The notes under the pieces were generated by a model. It worked only from the letters and a program-made list of their open reading frames with translations. It was not told the DNA's origin and did no database searches. DNA of 64,000 nt, from positions 56,003,250 to 56,067,249 of the forward strand of contig CM049318.1 in assembly GCA_026874595.1 (NCBI GenBank), written 5' to 3'. Numbering within the stretch: the stretch's first letter is position 1; each line of letters opens with the position of its first letter. Position numbers and translations under genes: made by a program. This DNA is from Sipunculus nudus (taxonomy: Eukaryota > Annelida > Sipuncula > Golfingiida > Sipunculidae). Positions 1 through 13,100 of the stretch are shown piece by piece.

Positions 1-172
1 AATGCCAACAAAAGATCAACAGATGTCCTACTGGGCCTAGGTTGCATTGCGAGAACAGAATACTCCTGATTGGCAATTCAGCTATCTAGACCCAAGGATA
101 TATACCCTGTTCACGTCTTGGGGAAATCCCAGCCAAAACGAGGCTCGGTATGCAAGCACACGGGTTGTCGTC

Positions 173-349
173 ATGTCAAAGTTTCACGGCTGTGTGCCGC
201 ATTGCACCTTTGATTCTCGGTACCATCCTGAGAAATTCCATAGATTTCCAGCATCTGAACCCAGGAAGAAGGAATTTATCGTCAATTTAAAGCCAGACGT
301 TGGACGAAATTTGAAGGTGATCACAAAGTCTGGCGGCAGTGAGCGATAA
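173..349 (+). pseudogene. THAP zinc-finger exon of the transposon (partial)
   Basis: The open frame from the ATG at 173 begins MSKFHGCVPHC and continues FHRFPASEPRKKEF. This is the start of a THAP domain: the first Cys pair (CVPHC) followed by the F-x-FP motif and basic residues. The C-terminal half of the domain (the second Cys and the CxxH end) is missing, because the frame closes at 349 after about 58 residues. Either an exon ends near a GT around 314-316 and the rest was lost, or the gene is truncated. It lies 70 bp inside the left inverted repeat, as expected for a transposase first exon. A host THAP gene is possible but less likely given the insertion boundaries. Confidence 0.6.
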
Positions 350-1248
350 TTAAAGTATTAAACTATGCCAACTGTTTAAAGTGATTAGGATATTGTCATT
401 ACTATTTGGTTGGTTATCGTATGGGGAACTGTACTGATCCCAATGTTCACTGAACTTCCCTCGTTTTCTAATGGCGAGTAAGGTTATGTGTATTACTATC
501 TTTGCACATCTGCGGCATGACGATGTACTTTATTATGGTAACCGTATTGGGTTTTAATCTGATATGGGGGGGGGGGGGGGGGGGGGCTAGACCATTATAT
601 TTTTTTGTGCCACATGTACAAAGAATAACTATTCACCTCACTATTTGACAATATTTGATGCCATAGGTATAAAGGTATTACAAAAACCTAATAGTAGACT
701 CTGGCCTCAGCCGTTGAAGTGGTCCGGTGCATTGTTTGCCTGTGAATCACTTGCTTTTTGGTCATTATAAAATACGCAGTGTATCTTCTCTTACTATTAT
801 CTTGAAAGATACTAATGGGAATTGCTCGAAATCAGGAGTAACAAAATATGTATGGCTTGATAATAGCTTTTTGATTATGAAACAGCTTGTACGTATAATG
901 ATGTATTATTTACATACTATTGTATTTAATATTGTATAGGAGTTACATTATCTATTAATGCTGGTCCAAAAATAGCTACGGATGCACATCTTCATTTCAG
1001 GTCGTTTCAGGGAGGCTGATAATGCCTTTTAGTTTGCAAAATGTTCCAGACGCCCAATCAGTGTGTGGCCATATTACATGAAATATATATATTCAAGAAT
1101 AATATATCATTATATGGACCGCTAAATTGTGAAATACATATAAATAATTCACATTGTGACCACCATGGACAGTCTGTTACAGGTTTCCGAGATGATTCAT
1201 GTTTTTGTGGGGTGGGGGTAATTATCCTTCCAAAAGGTGTCAAATCAA

Positions 1249-1249
<1 letters not shown>

Positions 1250-1306
<57 letters not shown>
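1250..1306. repeat. (TA)n microsatellite
   Basis: Pure TA dinucleotide run. The open frames of repeated Ile-Tyr across it are artefacts. Confidence 0.95.
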
Positions 1307-1309
<3 letters not shown>

Positions 1310-1312
1310 GAG

Positions 1313-1685
1313 GCCCAGTTTAGAATCTGTCCCAATTTAAAACTGGGCCAGCCGAGATCAAAACTTTCTAATCTGGGCCAGACCAGTTTCAAACTGGGCC
1401 AGCCCAGATTAAAATTTTGATCTGGGCCGGTCCAAATTAAAATCATGTGGTGAAGACTTCAGGATTTAAATCTGGTCTGGACTGATTTTAAACTGGGCCA
1501 GCAGAGATTAGAACTTTGATCTGGGCTGGTTAAGTTTACAATCCTGTGGTGGACTGATTTTAAACTGGGCCGGCCCAGATCAAAATTTTAATCTGAGCTA
1601 ATCAAGATTACAATCCTGTGGTGTGGACTGATTTTAAACTGGGCCTAACCAGATCAGAATTCTAATCTAATCTTAGGCTAGCTTG
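1313..1685. repeat. Degenerate array of CTGGGCC palindromic units
   Basis: About 370 bp in which CTGGGCC or AACTGGGCCAGC recurs roughly every 35-70 bp, mixed with its own complement (GGCCCAG, GATCTGGGC) and AAATTTT-type spacers. Blocks such as CCCAGATTAAAATTTTGAT followed by CTGGG are near-perfect dyads. It sits next to a (TA)n tract at 1,250-1,306, inside the THAP transposon. No coding potential seen. Confidence 0.7.
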
Positions 1686-2065
1686 ATTTTTATCATCTCA
1701 AATCAGATAATACAGTAAACATTTATTCAAGATACACCATTCTGAAGGTTACAAAACACATAATGAACAAGATCATTTAAAATATTTTAGTGAGGAAAAA
1801 GCTAACGAACAAATGTAATGTGCTTCATTGGTTTTATCTATTCTTCAAGCATGCAAGTTCACATTTGAACTTCATCTAAATAAAATTATCTTTACTATTC
1901 CCGAAATGAAATGCTATCCAATGGTATTTGTTAGTAATAAAAATCCATTACTGGGGGGGGGGGGGTGCGTCGCAGGTTGGGGAGATGACTTGCAAAGGGG
2001 GGGGGGGGGGCGTAGTCAAAGTTATGACAAAATAGTCATGTAATCTTAAGTTAAAAAAATGTATG

Positions 2066-2069
<4 letters not shown>

Positions 2070-2117
<48 letters not shown>
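2070..2117. repeat. (TA)n microsatellite
   Basis: Pure TA run after a short GTAT stretch, within the THAP transposon interior. Poly-G runs lie nearby at about 1,952-1,964, 1,998-2,009 and 2,283-2,294. Confidence 0.95.
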
Positions 2118-2120
<3 letters not shown>

Positions 2121-3471
2121 CTGATTGTCTATGTGACACAGGGTTGAAAAAAATAAGGTATATGTTATTTCTAAACCATTTTAGATATAAAATATTACAT
2201 AGTAAACTCATAAATGGAACCAAAGTCTATAATTCTATTTTCTTATATTATCATTTGTAATATATAAATATTATTCTCTGAAGGGGGGGGGGGGATGATT
2301 ACATTGACCATCCCCATCTTGCAAGTATACAGTTTAACATTAATTTGTGTATAGAGTAATACACCCTTTATGTTATCAACTGTCACTGAAATAAACTTCT
2401 GAAAAATTTTCAAAATGATGGACTGAGGGATGAGCACTGTATGTCTTCACTGCATCTGAAGACTCATGAATTTTGTTGTTAAGTGTATCATTATACATTG
2501 CTTTGTGTGTTAAATATTATATTTCAGACATAACTTTATATTAACAAAATATAAGGACATAAAATATAAATAAGATAAATATAAATAAAATTTTACCACT
2601 TCATATATAAATCATATTTGATTTAAAATTGACATTAGATTGCCCATTAAACCAGGGTTTACCAAGAAAAACCCTATGGACTGCCATGGCTTTATCCTTA
2701 AAACCCTGAAATGACAGTTCGTCTCAGCCCAGAAGAATTTGCTATATAAAGCTTGTAGCGTCCTTGAAAAACTGTGGGAACCTGAACGAAACAATGTTTA
2801 GTGTTTAAGTTTAAACATCTGACATTTCATGCTGCATGTGCACTGTGCTCATGATAAAATAATTCTGCTCATTACGTTTCCATGTTACAGGCTCAGTCCC
2901 TATTTGATAGAAAATGTTATAACATGTTTGATGTAACATCAGAGAAAGCAATTTTATCCATCATTTTACAAATGGCATTATATTTAATTTAAAAAATTAC
3001 AAGAGCGTTGAGTGATGACTGGGAATACCCTGGGGATCCCCGGTCTTGTTTTGGGCGATAAGAAGGGTATTAGATGGTTCCACATAGGATATATTCAACA
3101 TCGTGAGTGTATCCTTCTATAAAGTTACTATATCCCTTCTTCTGTTTAGCTCTAGAGATTCTAACAGTTTCGGTCGCCCATTTCCCCACCCTATTTTTGG
3201 CTAAATGGTGGAAAATGTCCCAGGATACCAAGTTGGTGTTTGCATATCAAGCCTCGCCCTGTGTCCAATATGACCGCGCCGTGAATAGGGTGTATTGTAC
3301 TTCGTGGAAATGCTTACAGTTTTCAGGAGCAATGAAATGAGATCGAAATACCAGCAGGGTCAAATCGAGAGTATATGTGCATTAAGCCTTCCACACTTTA
3401 TTCGAAGGTATTTTTTAAAATGAGATAATGTGTTTATATAAACAACTAAAGAAAGATATAAATATACGAAC

Positions 3472-4097
3472 CTGATCCCTCTCCTGTTTTATAAAATTTT
3501 AGGTCATTGGCCCTCGAGAAGTGGCTAGGTGAAATGAATCTTACTTCAGTTCCGTCTGTTTTAATTTTTCTTACTTTTCTGAAAACAAAAGAGTACAAAA
3601 TGTTCAAAAAGTTTCGGTTATGAGGGTAGGATCGAACAAAACAAATATTCTAACATAACTTCCAAAAATTATAGCACTCTACGGAGCCGTCATCATAACT
3701 CATTCTAACAAACCATATTATGCAGTTAGTACCACCACCAAGACATTGAGCTTGCTTCTTCCCATAAAAAACCTTAATGATTAATTGTTATCGCTTACAC
3801 ATTCCACACGTTTCTCCATTGACCGATTCTACTAAATGTTTACATACTGATGTCGTATTCTGCGCACATACAGACCATGATGAATATAACTTAATAGTTC
3901 TGGCTTAATATACAATACACTTTATATTACTGCATGTAAACACCTTTATCTCATCTCGATTACTTATCACCTAACAAAGAAGCCCTTGTCCTTTTAAAGC
4001 TAATGTGCGACGAAATAAATGATCAGTCTAACAGACGTTACAAACGTGACTGTACATTTATTATTACTATTATATATAATATATATCAATTATACCA

Positions 4098-4150
<53 letters not shown>

Positions 4151-6082
4151 CACGAACCTGTTCTCCCAGTCCGTTAAAAACAGGTTATTCATGCTGTATT
4201 CCAGCCCAAAGAAATGGCTTCCGGGGCGACTTACAATCAATCTGCGTTGCGTCCCATCATAATTTATCTGTTCTACCCGACCCAGTTTACTATCGCACCA
4301 AAATAACTTTTTTCCTGTGTAAATGATTTTATTTAATATTTCTCTCTGAATGTCGATGTTGCACATTATGTTGATAGAGTTTCAACACAGAATAGGGTAA
4401 GTAACTCGAAGTAAAAAAAAATGTTAGAGCAAGGGAGGAGATAAAATAAAAACACGTGTTTGTAGGTGATAGGTTCAGAAATTAACATTCTGGACAGAAA
4501 ATTAATATAATTAGATAATTCGAGCATCATTAGATTCACGGAGGCGAAAGTTATATTTTAAATATACACTATCATATTAGCTTGCCAAAGAAAAATAAAA
4601 GAAATTTGTAATTATGCAAAGAATAAATCGAGACATACCAACAGTGTCCAGTGCCAATCCATTCGGCCATTCCAACTTTTCAGAAACAAGAATCGTTCTA
4701 TTCTTTCCAGACATGTCCGCTTTCACGATTTTTGCTGGTTCTCCCCAATCACTTATGTACATAATTCTGCAAGAATTAAGTAGTTCACATAATCGCGTTT
4801 AATAAGTGTAGTCGATTCCATATATAAGGTTTAAAAAACTTGTAAACGCTTTTGGGCTGAAGAAAAAACAGGTTGTACAAGACAAAAAAGTAAGTATTAT
4901 TAGTTAAATAGAAAGAATTATTAAATGACTATTTACTTTTCTTTTTTTGTGAATACATTTGCTATCAAAAACTTTTTCATTTAATCTAAGGTTCTCACGG
5001 TCAACTCTCTAGGGCAGGGCTATTGGTTGAGTTTTCATATTGCCTTTATAAGTATTTTAAGTATTGTCTATGATATATTGAAAACGAACCATAAATATTG
5101 TTATCAACATTTATTATGGGCCAACATTGGTCATTTGGAGTAGCCAATGTGTTAATAACTGATAACGTCAGGTACTCAATGAAAGACTTTAAGGCAAAAT
5201 CCTGATGCATCGTCATGCAAATCGTATACCGTAAAGATAGTATGTACGAACAAAATTCTTGTCGCCCGAGCTTTTCCGATTAAAGATGCCCTACTGCGTT
5301 ATCATAACAAAAAGAGTGTATCAGACACAATGACCGAGGAACGCTTAAACGCTTGAACCTACCCTCTTCCCACATCCAGTTCGATGTCTCTAGGCTTTAT
5401 GAAATAATGTAAAATTAGTGTTCTTTTCTTGTTCCCGTTCAAAGACATCACCCCCACCGTACCATCAATTACATTTGTATAATACAAATTGTCGCTCGTC
5501 ATGTCTAATGCAATCCCATAGGCTGCTATACCTAAAATACATTTTTCAACATTTGTTTCAAAGTCAATGGCAAACAAGCCATACTATTCATTTTACTAAA
5601 TACGAAACTCTGCATATTTCATATTCAATGTAAATGTAAACGGACCCAGTGAGATATATTAAAAAGAAAGATCCCTATCAAATCTGGCAGCTGTTGAAGA
5701 ATCTATATGATGACCTGGAACATGTGACCGATGAAAATATAATGTTGGTGGTTAACAGGAGTGCACACTTTTGGGTAAACTGATAGAACATTCACAAGAG
5801 ATTTTATTTAAACAAAATGGAAATTTTTGCTGACCATATACTAACCATCGATTTTAGATGTTAGATCTATTCTGTTAGTTCCGTTCAGAAATGCTGACTC
5901 AATTGAGCGATACGTAACGTCACTCCAATAAACCCTCTCGGAACGAAAGTCATACTCCACAGCTATGGGTTTTAGAAGTATTGGAAGGTTCATGGTATGA
6001 ACATCTTTTGACGACAGGTGTAACTTAATAATCTGTTGGTTGTCCGAGTCTGCAATAAGCAGACCGTGATCTCCGATACGTT
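3472..6082 (-). CDS. Copy A YWTD propeller 2 (exons 6,082-5,846; 5,531-5,363; 4,766-4,639; 4,314-4,158; 3,578-3,472)
   Basis: Five exons of 237, 169, 128, 157 and 107 bp give 266 codons, phase 1 in and out. Six YWTD-type strands are visible in order: LLIADS, VYWSDV, LYYTNV, MYISDW, LFWCDS, LFLTDW. That is the full count for a six-bladed LDL-receptor-type propeller. An N-glycosylation sequon (FLNGTN) follows blade 2. The module ends with [16 protein letters not shown], which in copy B runs on into an EGF domain. The frames are open and nearly identical to copy B, although the upstream EGF exon is out of frame. Confidence 0.85.
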
Positions 6083-6676
6083 CTATAAGCACCAAAACAA
6101 ATAATCATTCTTTATATTATCATAGCGGATGTATTTATTCGTTATTTCTTTCGAAATCTGAATGTAACATTGTTTCATAAAATGTAAACTTTTATTTTAT
6201 CAAATCTAAGTTTTTATACTTCATTTTATGTTTATTTGAAATGAACTATGGAACTTTTTTACATACAGTCACTTTTTGCGAATACTAATCACGCTTTTAT
6301 TAAAGTAGTAATATTTTATAACGGACATAGCGACAAAGATTTTATTCCAAACCGGAAACGTTAAGATGAGACAAAACAATAAAGTAATTAATTTGAATAT
6401 TTACACTGATATAGTTTCACCATAAAATTAACAATTTTGATTAATATACAACATCCTTCAGTACGCCTATCCACATCACCAGCGATTTGATACCTGTTTT
6501 TCTGATTTTGTGCTAAATGAAGTATATATTTGCGTGCCTGTTGACAGTTGGCATGTTCGTCCATCAACCGATAAGTGGATACCATCAGGACAGGAACACT
6601 GGTGTCCGTCAGGAACTGGCAGACAAAAGTCGCTGCATCCAGCATTGTCATTGCTACACTCACTTATACCTGTGTG

Positions 6677-6714
<38 letters not shown>

Positions 6715-7093
6715 TTTCATATATATTGTTACGCAAGCAAATCGTTCAGGAGAAAATATTGGGTCGATCCGGGTTTCGAACCCATTTCGGTAGAAAAACA
6801 AACTTTACCAGCGCTTTTAGATGCACCCCATGACACACACCCTCTAAGGGGCTTTCTGCTTTCAGAACAAGACTGACTATCCCAGGAGTCACACTTTTTG
6901 GTAAACTAGGTGGCGGCAAAAGCCAAATTACTTCAAACCACCATTCCCCGGGCCACAAAGTTTGTCGTCAATTTGGACGAGCCCCTTATTGCTACAAAGA
7001 CACATTGCTCAGGGAAAAGTGTTGGGCCGATCCAGGATTCGAACCCATGTCGGCAAAAAGCATGCTTAACCAGCGCTTTTATATGCACCCCGT

Positions 7094-7143
<50 letters not shown>

Positions 7144-10100
7144 CCAAATGAGATATTAGGTTACGCAGTAAGGGCAAATCAGGCATATGAAGTGAGTAGA
7201 AGGCTTATTTTGCAGGTAATATTTTCAACAATTTTTTTTATCTTTATTGGTCTTGTTAATATCTCATAGAAGGTTAAAATGTGACTGAAATAACATAAAG
7301 CTCATTACGTTAAAATTTCCTTGATATATATCCAACTTTATCAATCGAAAATTAATGACTAGTAAACAACATTATATGACTCCAAACTAAGAAGAACTAT
7401 GTTGATGTGTTAGAATGATACAAACCTAAATCCTGAGATGAACGATACACCTTTAGGCCACTAGCTCTCAAAAATTCGGCTGGTGTGATATATTCAACAT
7501 CAGTCCCATCATCTTTTATTTTCCTTATGTTGCTGAAAAAATAACAGGTGAATTAGAAACAGAATCTACTTGTATTGTATTATTTTCATGGAATGAAAGA
7601 GTTGTGTTGTTGACTTAGTTTAGAAGTTAGTATTATCCCTGCTTATGATATAACTTTAATCAAAACATTAAAAGAAACACAGACCTGTCCTGCCAGTCGG
7701 TAAGATATAGGTAGTTCTGGTCATATTCTATACCAAAGAAGTGGCTAAACGGTTCACTGAAAATTGTTTTTCGTTGAGTACCATATAATGTAATCTGTTC
7801 AACTCTTCCTAAATAACCGTCACACCAGAATAGGCGTTTTCCTGTAATAGATTATTCAACTGTATCCGTTACACTCTCTTGGACATTATTATAGATGCAA
7901 ACAGTAGTTCAGATTATATTTAATATACCTATCTTTAGAAAATATTTATCTTAAAATATCTTGAGCATTACGGAATCACAAACGACAAATGAATTATTCA
8001 GAAAGCGAAACGAAGGCTGCAATATGAACACCAAAAATATCTACCGATCGGATCCAAGGCCAGTCCATTTGGCCACACAATATTTTCTGATGCCATGACT
8101 ACTTGATTTATTCCAGACATATCTGCTCGCAAGATTATGGCCAGGGCTGATACGTCACTTACATACATGTACCTTCAACCGAAATTTATAGTTGGGGGTC
8201 TAACTATCGTCAAATTAACTTGTTTCAGTTTATCTTTAATTTTCTTCTATTTGACAAAAATGAAATGTAAATTCATGTTACATGAATCCATAATCCTCCA
8301 TGAATAACTTCAAACCATGTTCATTTATACATGAAAAAGTAATTTTATCGCTAAATGTCATGTATTTGAGTCTGAAACTCAGATAAAGACGGAGCATATA
8401 GTACACTTGACTACCATGGCTTGCACCAATTGGGCGTCAATGAATGGTGCCAAGCTTATCAAGATAAGCAGTGCTCATGCTCAAGTCCCATCAAGACAAT
8501 CAAGTCTTAGCACCAATTGCCAGCCAATCAGTGATTGAAGAATGTGTTGGTACTCTCAGGGTATACATGTGATTCTGTTTACATACCTCGTAGGGTTAAC
8601 AGGCCAGTGACAATATTACTTAATGATGAAGTAAACTGTCCAAAACATTTTTGTAACCTGATAGGTAAAACAATGGCTACAATCGTATTCACTAAGTTGA
8701 CAAATTTTCTGAAAAATCGAGATTTGTGAGTTTATAAAACGACACTTTGACCTTAAAACCTGGAATTAAACTTTTCAGTTTGAAATTACCATTTATATAA
8801 TTTAAATTTACAGATTTAAAACAAAGGAAACTCGGTAATTGGAGTATTTTGTTTCACTTGTAATTATACAGTAAAGGAAATTTTCAATAAACTTGCTGCT
8901 CCGAAAATATAATTACGACTTTCGTATCATTAAAAATCGTCTAATGGATGGACATGAACTGCCAGTAACAATCCTACCGGGGAGGATATTGCGTTGATTC
9001 AATTATCCTTACCCTCTCCTTATATCCAGTGCGATGTCCCTTGGTTTTATCCAACTGTTTTTAATCAGAGTTCTTTTCTTTTGACCATTCAGTGTCATAA
9101 CACCGATTTCACCATTAGCCATGTTTGTATAAAACAAAGTATTCGCTGTAAGGTCGAGCGCGATGGCATCAGCTGATATTCCTTTTGATAAAATGATAAT
9201 TGTAAGCTTTAATCATCATTCAAATACATGCAGGTAGTCAAATATTTACTTAAGGACTGGGTGAGTTTAGTTTTGATGTTATTACAGTGCAAGGCCACAG
9301 AAAATACTTGAAATATGAATTTGAAATATTAATCTCAGATCAGAGGCGATTTCAAGAATTGTGCAAAGAAGACCGAAATACACGTAAAAAGCAATGTGAG
9401 TCCCGACAAATGAGAAAATGCATTGTACAAACCTTCTGATTTTGAAACTAACATTGTAATGCCAGTTCCATTCAAAAATGCTGAATATATGGATTTTTCG
9501 GCAAGGTCACTCCAATAGACTCGTTCATCACGAGGGTCATATTCCACAGCCATGGGGTTTGGAAGGGAAGGAAGGTTCAACGGACATACCATACTTGTTT
9601 CAAGATCAACTTGCACGAGGCTGCGATCATAAGTATCCGCAACTAGAACAAATTTTCCTGAAATAGAATGTGTGAGTTTAAACAATGGATTATAATATTA
9701 AAATGCCTAATACGTAAAAATATTTACGTTTTTTATTCGATTTTTTTTCATCCAAGCTGAAGCATTTCATTTTGAGGTACATCATTTACATTACGTGCAT
9801 ACGACGCAGGATGGACTATTAACTGTTCTAACTCATTAGGTTAATATTTAGCTTGCATTCCAAAACACGTCATAATAATCATGATTAACTTGAGAAAACT
9901 TGAGAAAAATATTTTGCTTATTTTATCTTTACATGGTTTTCCTTAAGAAAACCAAATAAATCATAAATTCATATTCAATTTGTGCGTCATGGTGGTTTTT
10001 ATGGAGTTCCTATGTTGACAAAACCAGGTTCAAGATTATCAAAGATAGATACTGATCCTTTTACGTAAAAAGTAATAGACGAAACGACGATATAGAATTT

Positions 10101-13100
10101 AGAACGTTTTTTTTCTGGAAGTTAATAGCGATCGAAATTATGATATATTTTTCTTCATAAGTATGTGGGATTTTATCAATCAATATATTTCAGTTAAAAA
10201 GTCTTCATACTGTTTGATCCTCCGCAGCTTCCTTCATCTGTCCACTCAGGTATCGGATGTTTCTGCTCAGAACCATCATCTGAGAACAGAAGTGCCAAAG
10301 AAGTGTTATGCAGGTACATGTTTTAAATCATAAAAATAGTGTCGATAATTTAGTCTTCTTTTATAATGTTATTCAAATCAAATCAGCTTTAAAATAGATC
10401 TGTCTATAGTTGTCTTGTTTAAAACTTAACTTAGATAACTTCAATTTTGAACATTGCATCACAAGGTTACATAAGTGTTAATTTTTAAAACTGATCTTAT
10501 TATTTCCTTTAAACAAACGTTAAATGCAAGTTTTACCAAGCACTTACTAGCTGATTCTATGTAGAGCGATTGCTTTTCTCTTCCCTTCTTTGGTAAGCAC
10601 GTCTCCTTTTCTGTAGAATCGACTCGCTTTGATGAATGTGTAGGCACGTTAACTTTGAGATCACGAACAGCGGCCATGAGAAGTTTGCGCTGTCCCATAG
10701 TTAGCCCAAGTTCGGTTAAATCCTCCTCTTCCAGCAACAAAAGTGCTTGAACAGTAGCCAGATCTTCATTTCGCAATATAACCGTTGTCTCTTTTTTAAG
10801 GCCGGCCATTTTTGCCCACTCGCCCAGGTTAAATGATTCAGAGCCGGCGTCGCTAGGTCTTTTACCTGAAAGAATCGTAGAAGATCGCATAATGTAATAG
10901 CCAAAAATGTCAAGATAAAGTCGAACTTAAACAGAAATATACTCACATTTTACATAAAAGGCAAATATGCCATATAGTCCTAGGAATCATTCTTAATTTT
11001 GAAGTTCCGTCACCTTAAAGTGTGACATTCGCCTGATTTTTCATTGTTTGAGAAATAGACTATTGTACAAAGAAATTTGTTTAAATGATATTGATTATGA
11101 CTGGTTACTTATCCAAGGTAGTGCTAGATTTAGAAATTATTGAATTTAGCATCCGACCTGTTTTATTTTGCGCATTTATTTATTTGTACTTGTGAAAAAG
11201 AACTACAAGCGCCCATGGGTATTGACCACAGTGCTTGAGGATTTTTTTTTATCACTTTGAAGGGGATATCTTCTTTTCCCCTATAACGAATTGCAAATAT
11301 AAAAAAAAACTATAAAAAATCGTGAACAGTCTTTTGATCAAGCAGCTCTTTTGAATCCCATTATCACCTTCAGCTTAAAATAATATTATTCCTTTGGGTA
11401 ATATATCGACAGATCTATTTTGATCCATCATATATACCAAAGCTCATAAACACTATTCATATCTTAAACTTATTCCAAAAAATCAAAATTTATCAGACAG
11501 GTTTAACACTGCCAAGTTATCCATAGAAATAACATGCTTAATGCTGTTGTTTAAAGTTTTTTTTACAATTAAAGCATTGATATCAAGTGATCAATATTAC
11601 CAGATTACCATTTTAATATTTAGTGTCTTCTCGGGCATTTGAAATGACTTTGAAACATGCATTGGTTGACAGCCACACATTTGTCAGATTCAGGATATGA
11701 TTTGCTGATGTAACGAGTAAAGAACACTTATCTCATTCAGGCTCTACGACCGAAAAACTTTACTTATATCTTGCTCACTTTTAGACAATACCATTGGACT
11801 AATATTTACCCTGTTTGTCGCAAACGCCAACCACGTGCTAACACCAGCGGATACTGTATGTTTAGTAGAAACCACCCTATTGGGCAACTTATACTCTAAG
11901 GCTAGTGGACTTGGAGGTTATTGCTTCATGATGTATGTGTTTCTGTCATGTATATTATTGGGCGAGTTTATTACATTGGTTTCCTAGGAGCTGCTTGCTT
12001 CTTACTAGTTCAGTAAAGGGGTAAGCCAGCGATTCGAAGAAAAGAGCCATAAAAGTACACAGGTAGTTCCATAGCTCCGAGACTTCACTTGAGATACACG
12101 AGCACGAGAAGAAAGAAGCATCCGACAGGCGCCAAACCGTCCTTCCTTTCATAAGCTGACTTGATTAAAGTTTACCACGATACCACATGAAGGGCAGCTT
12201 TTGGTGGACGTCAGTACTCTTCAATAAGGTATGGGCCTCCAGTATTATTTGTAATCTGGTACCAGGAAGTGAGTAAGGATTTCCGAAATATACAAATAAC
12301 CAAGGGTCCAAATATCGCGATGGGTATCAAGAAGGTCGATCTTTTAGGGTAACAGATGCATCACCTGGATGGGTTGAAGGTGTCAGCCAAATCAGTAATT
12401 CTGAGACAGTAACAATCCACCCAGCGTCTGCATCAGAACAACTCTCTGTATATACAAATATTTTGCAGCCCCGCAAGACATGTTTGGTTGTCCATGACAA
12501 GGACCCTTGGATATAGGCAGTGCTAACATTCACAGTGTTACACGACAAGATTTCTTTGCAACAGATGAAGAACAAAAAGGTAATTGGAAAATCTTGTTAT
12601 AATAATCAGACAAGTATAAAAGGTTCAACATAAATATAGCAGATTAGAAGATTACAACACAGATATTGTAGACAGGTCCAGGCCAGGAAAAAACTGCCAA
12701 TTTTTCCAGTCAAGGTTTTCTCAGTGGATTCTGGTAGTTTGAGACATGCTATTTAAAATATACTCTGGGGCCATCTTGAATTTTGCCTCAAATTCAATAT
12801 GGCCACCAAAATTCCAATATGGCTGCCAAAATAACTAAAATGTCATCTTGAAGAACCCTATCAAGTGAAAAATGCAGATTTTTCCCACTAATTTGTGATG
12901 GTAATAGCCAATGAACATGACCCAATTACTTGGTTGCCACAGCAGAACGCCATTGGTGGTTAAATCCAATATGGCCACCGGGCCCACCACGCTTTTTGGA
13001 AAATTGCTATATCTCCTGTTCTGGCAGAGATATGGCTATATTTGGTGTCTAGCCCTAGGTTTTTAGTGGTGGGGAATCTAAATATGCCATCGGATTCAAA

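Larger units (their letters stand above)
101..3295 (+). mobile_element. THAP-encoding DNA transposon, decayed, in copy A last intron
   Basis: The sequence left of 100 matches 22,640-22,740 in copy B, and the sequence right of about 3,296 picks that match up again, so 101-3,295 is an insertion absent from copy B. The ends are inverted repeats: ACCCTGTTCACG at 104-115 faces CGTGAATAGGGT at 3,280-3,291. A second matching block lies inside, at 139-159 and 3,236-3,256, giving terminal repeats of roughly 60 bp. A THAP zinc-finger reading frame starts just inside the left end. THAP domains are the DNA-binding part of P-element transposases and of some PIF/ISL2EU-like transposases. No catalytic transposase core is recognisable, and the interior is filled with (G)n and (TA)n tracts, so it is a non-autonomous or dead copy. 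The target duplication is unclear (perhaps TAT); superfamily not assigned. Confidence 0.68.

Noticed and set aside
1041-1446. Open frames rich in Ile-Tyr repeats (also at 2.0, 4.1, 6.6, 23.5, 43.0, 44.8, 54.6, 63.4 kb)
   Set aside because: They are translations of (TA)n microsatellites, open by composition only.
10194-10279. Terminal exon of a separate SAM gene ending at 10,194
   Set aside because: Both copies have a conserved phase-1 GTATGA donor giving equal 69-bp exons that join the propeller in frame, so a continuous gene is the better model. Kept only as a possible isoform.
11955-12152. Exon of the tandem gene in intron 1 (also 32,986-33,291)
   Set aside because: The two copies differ by frame-breaking indels, so the sharing reflects duplication rather than coding.
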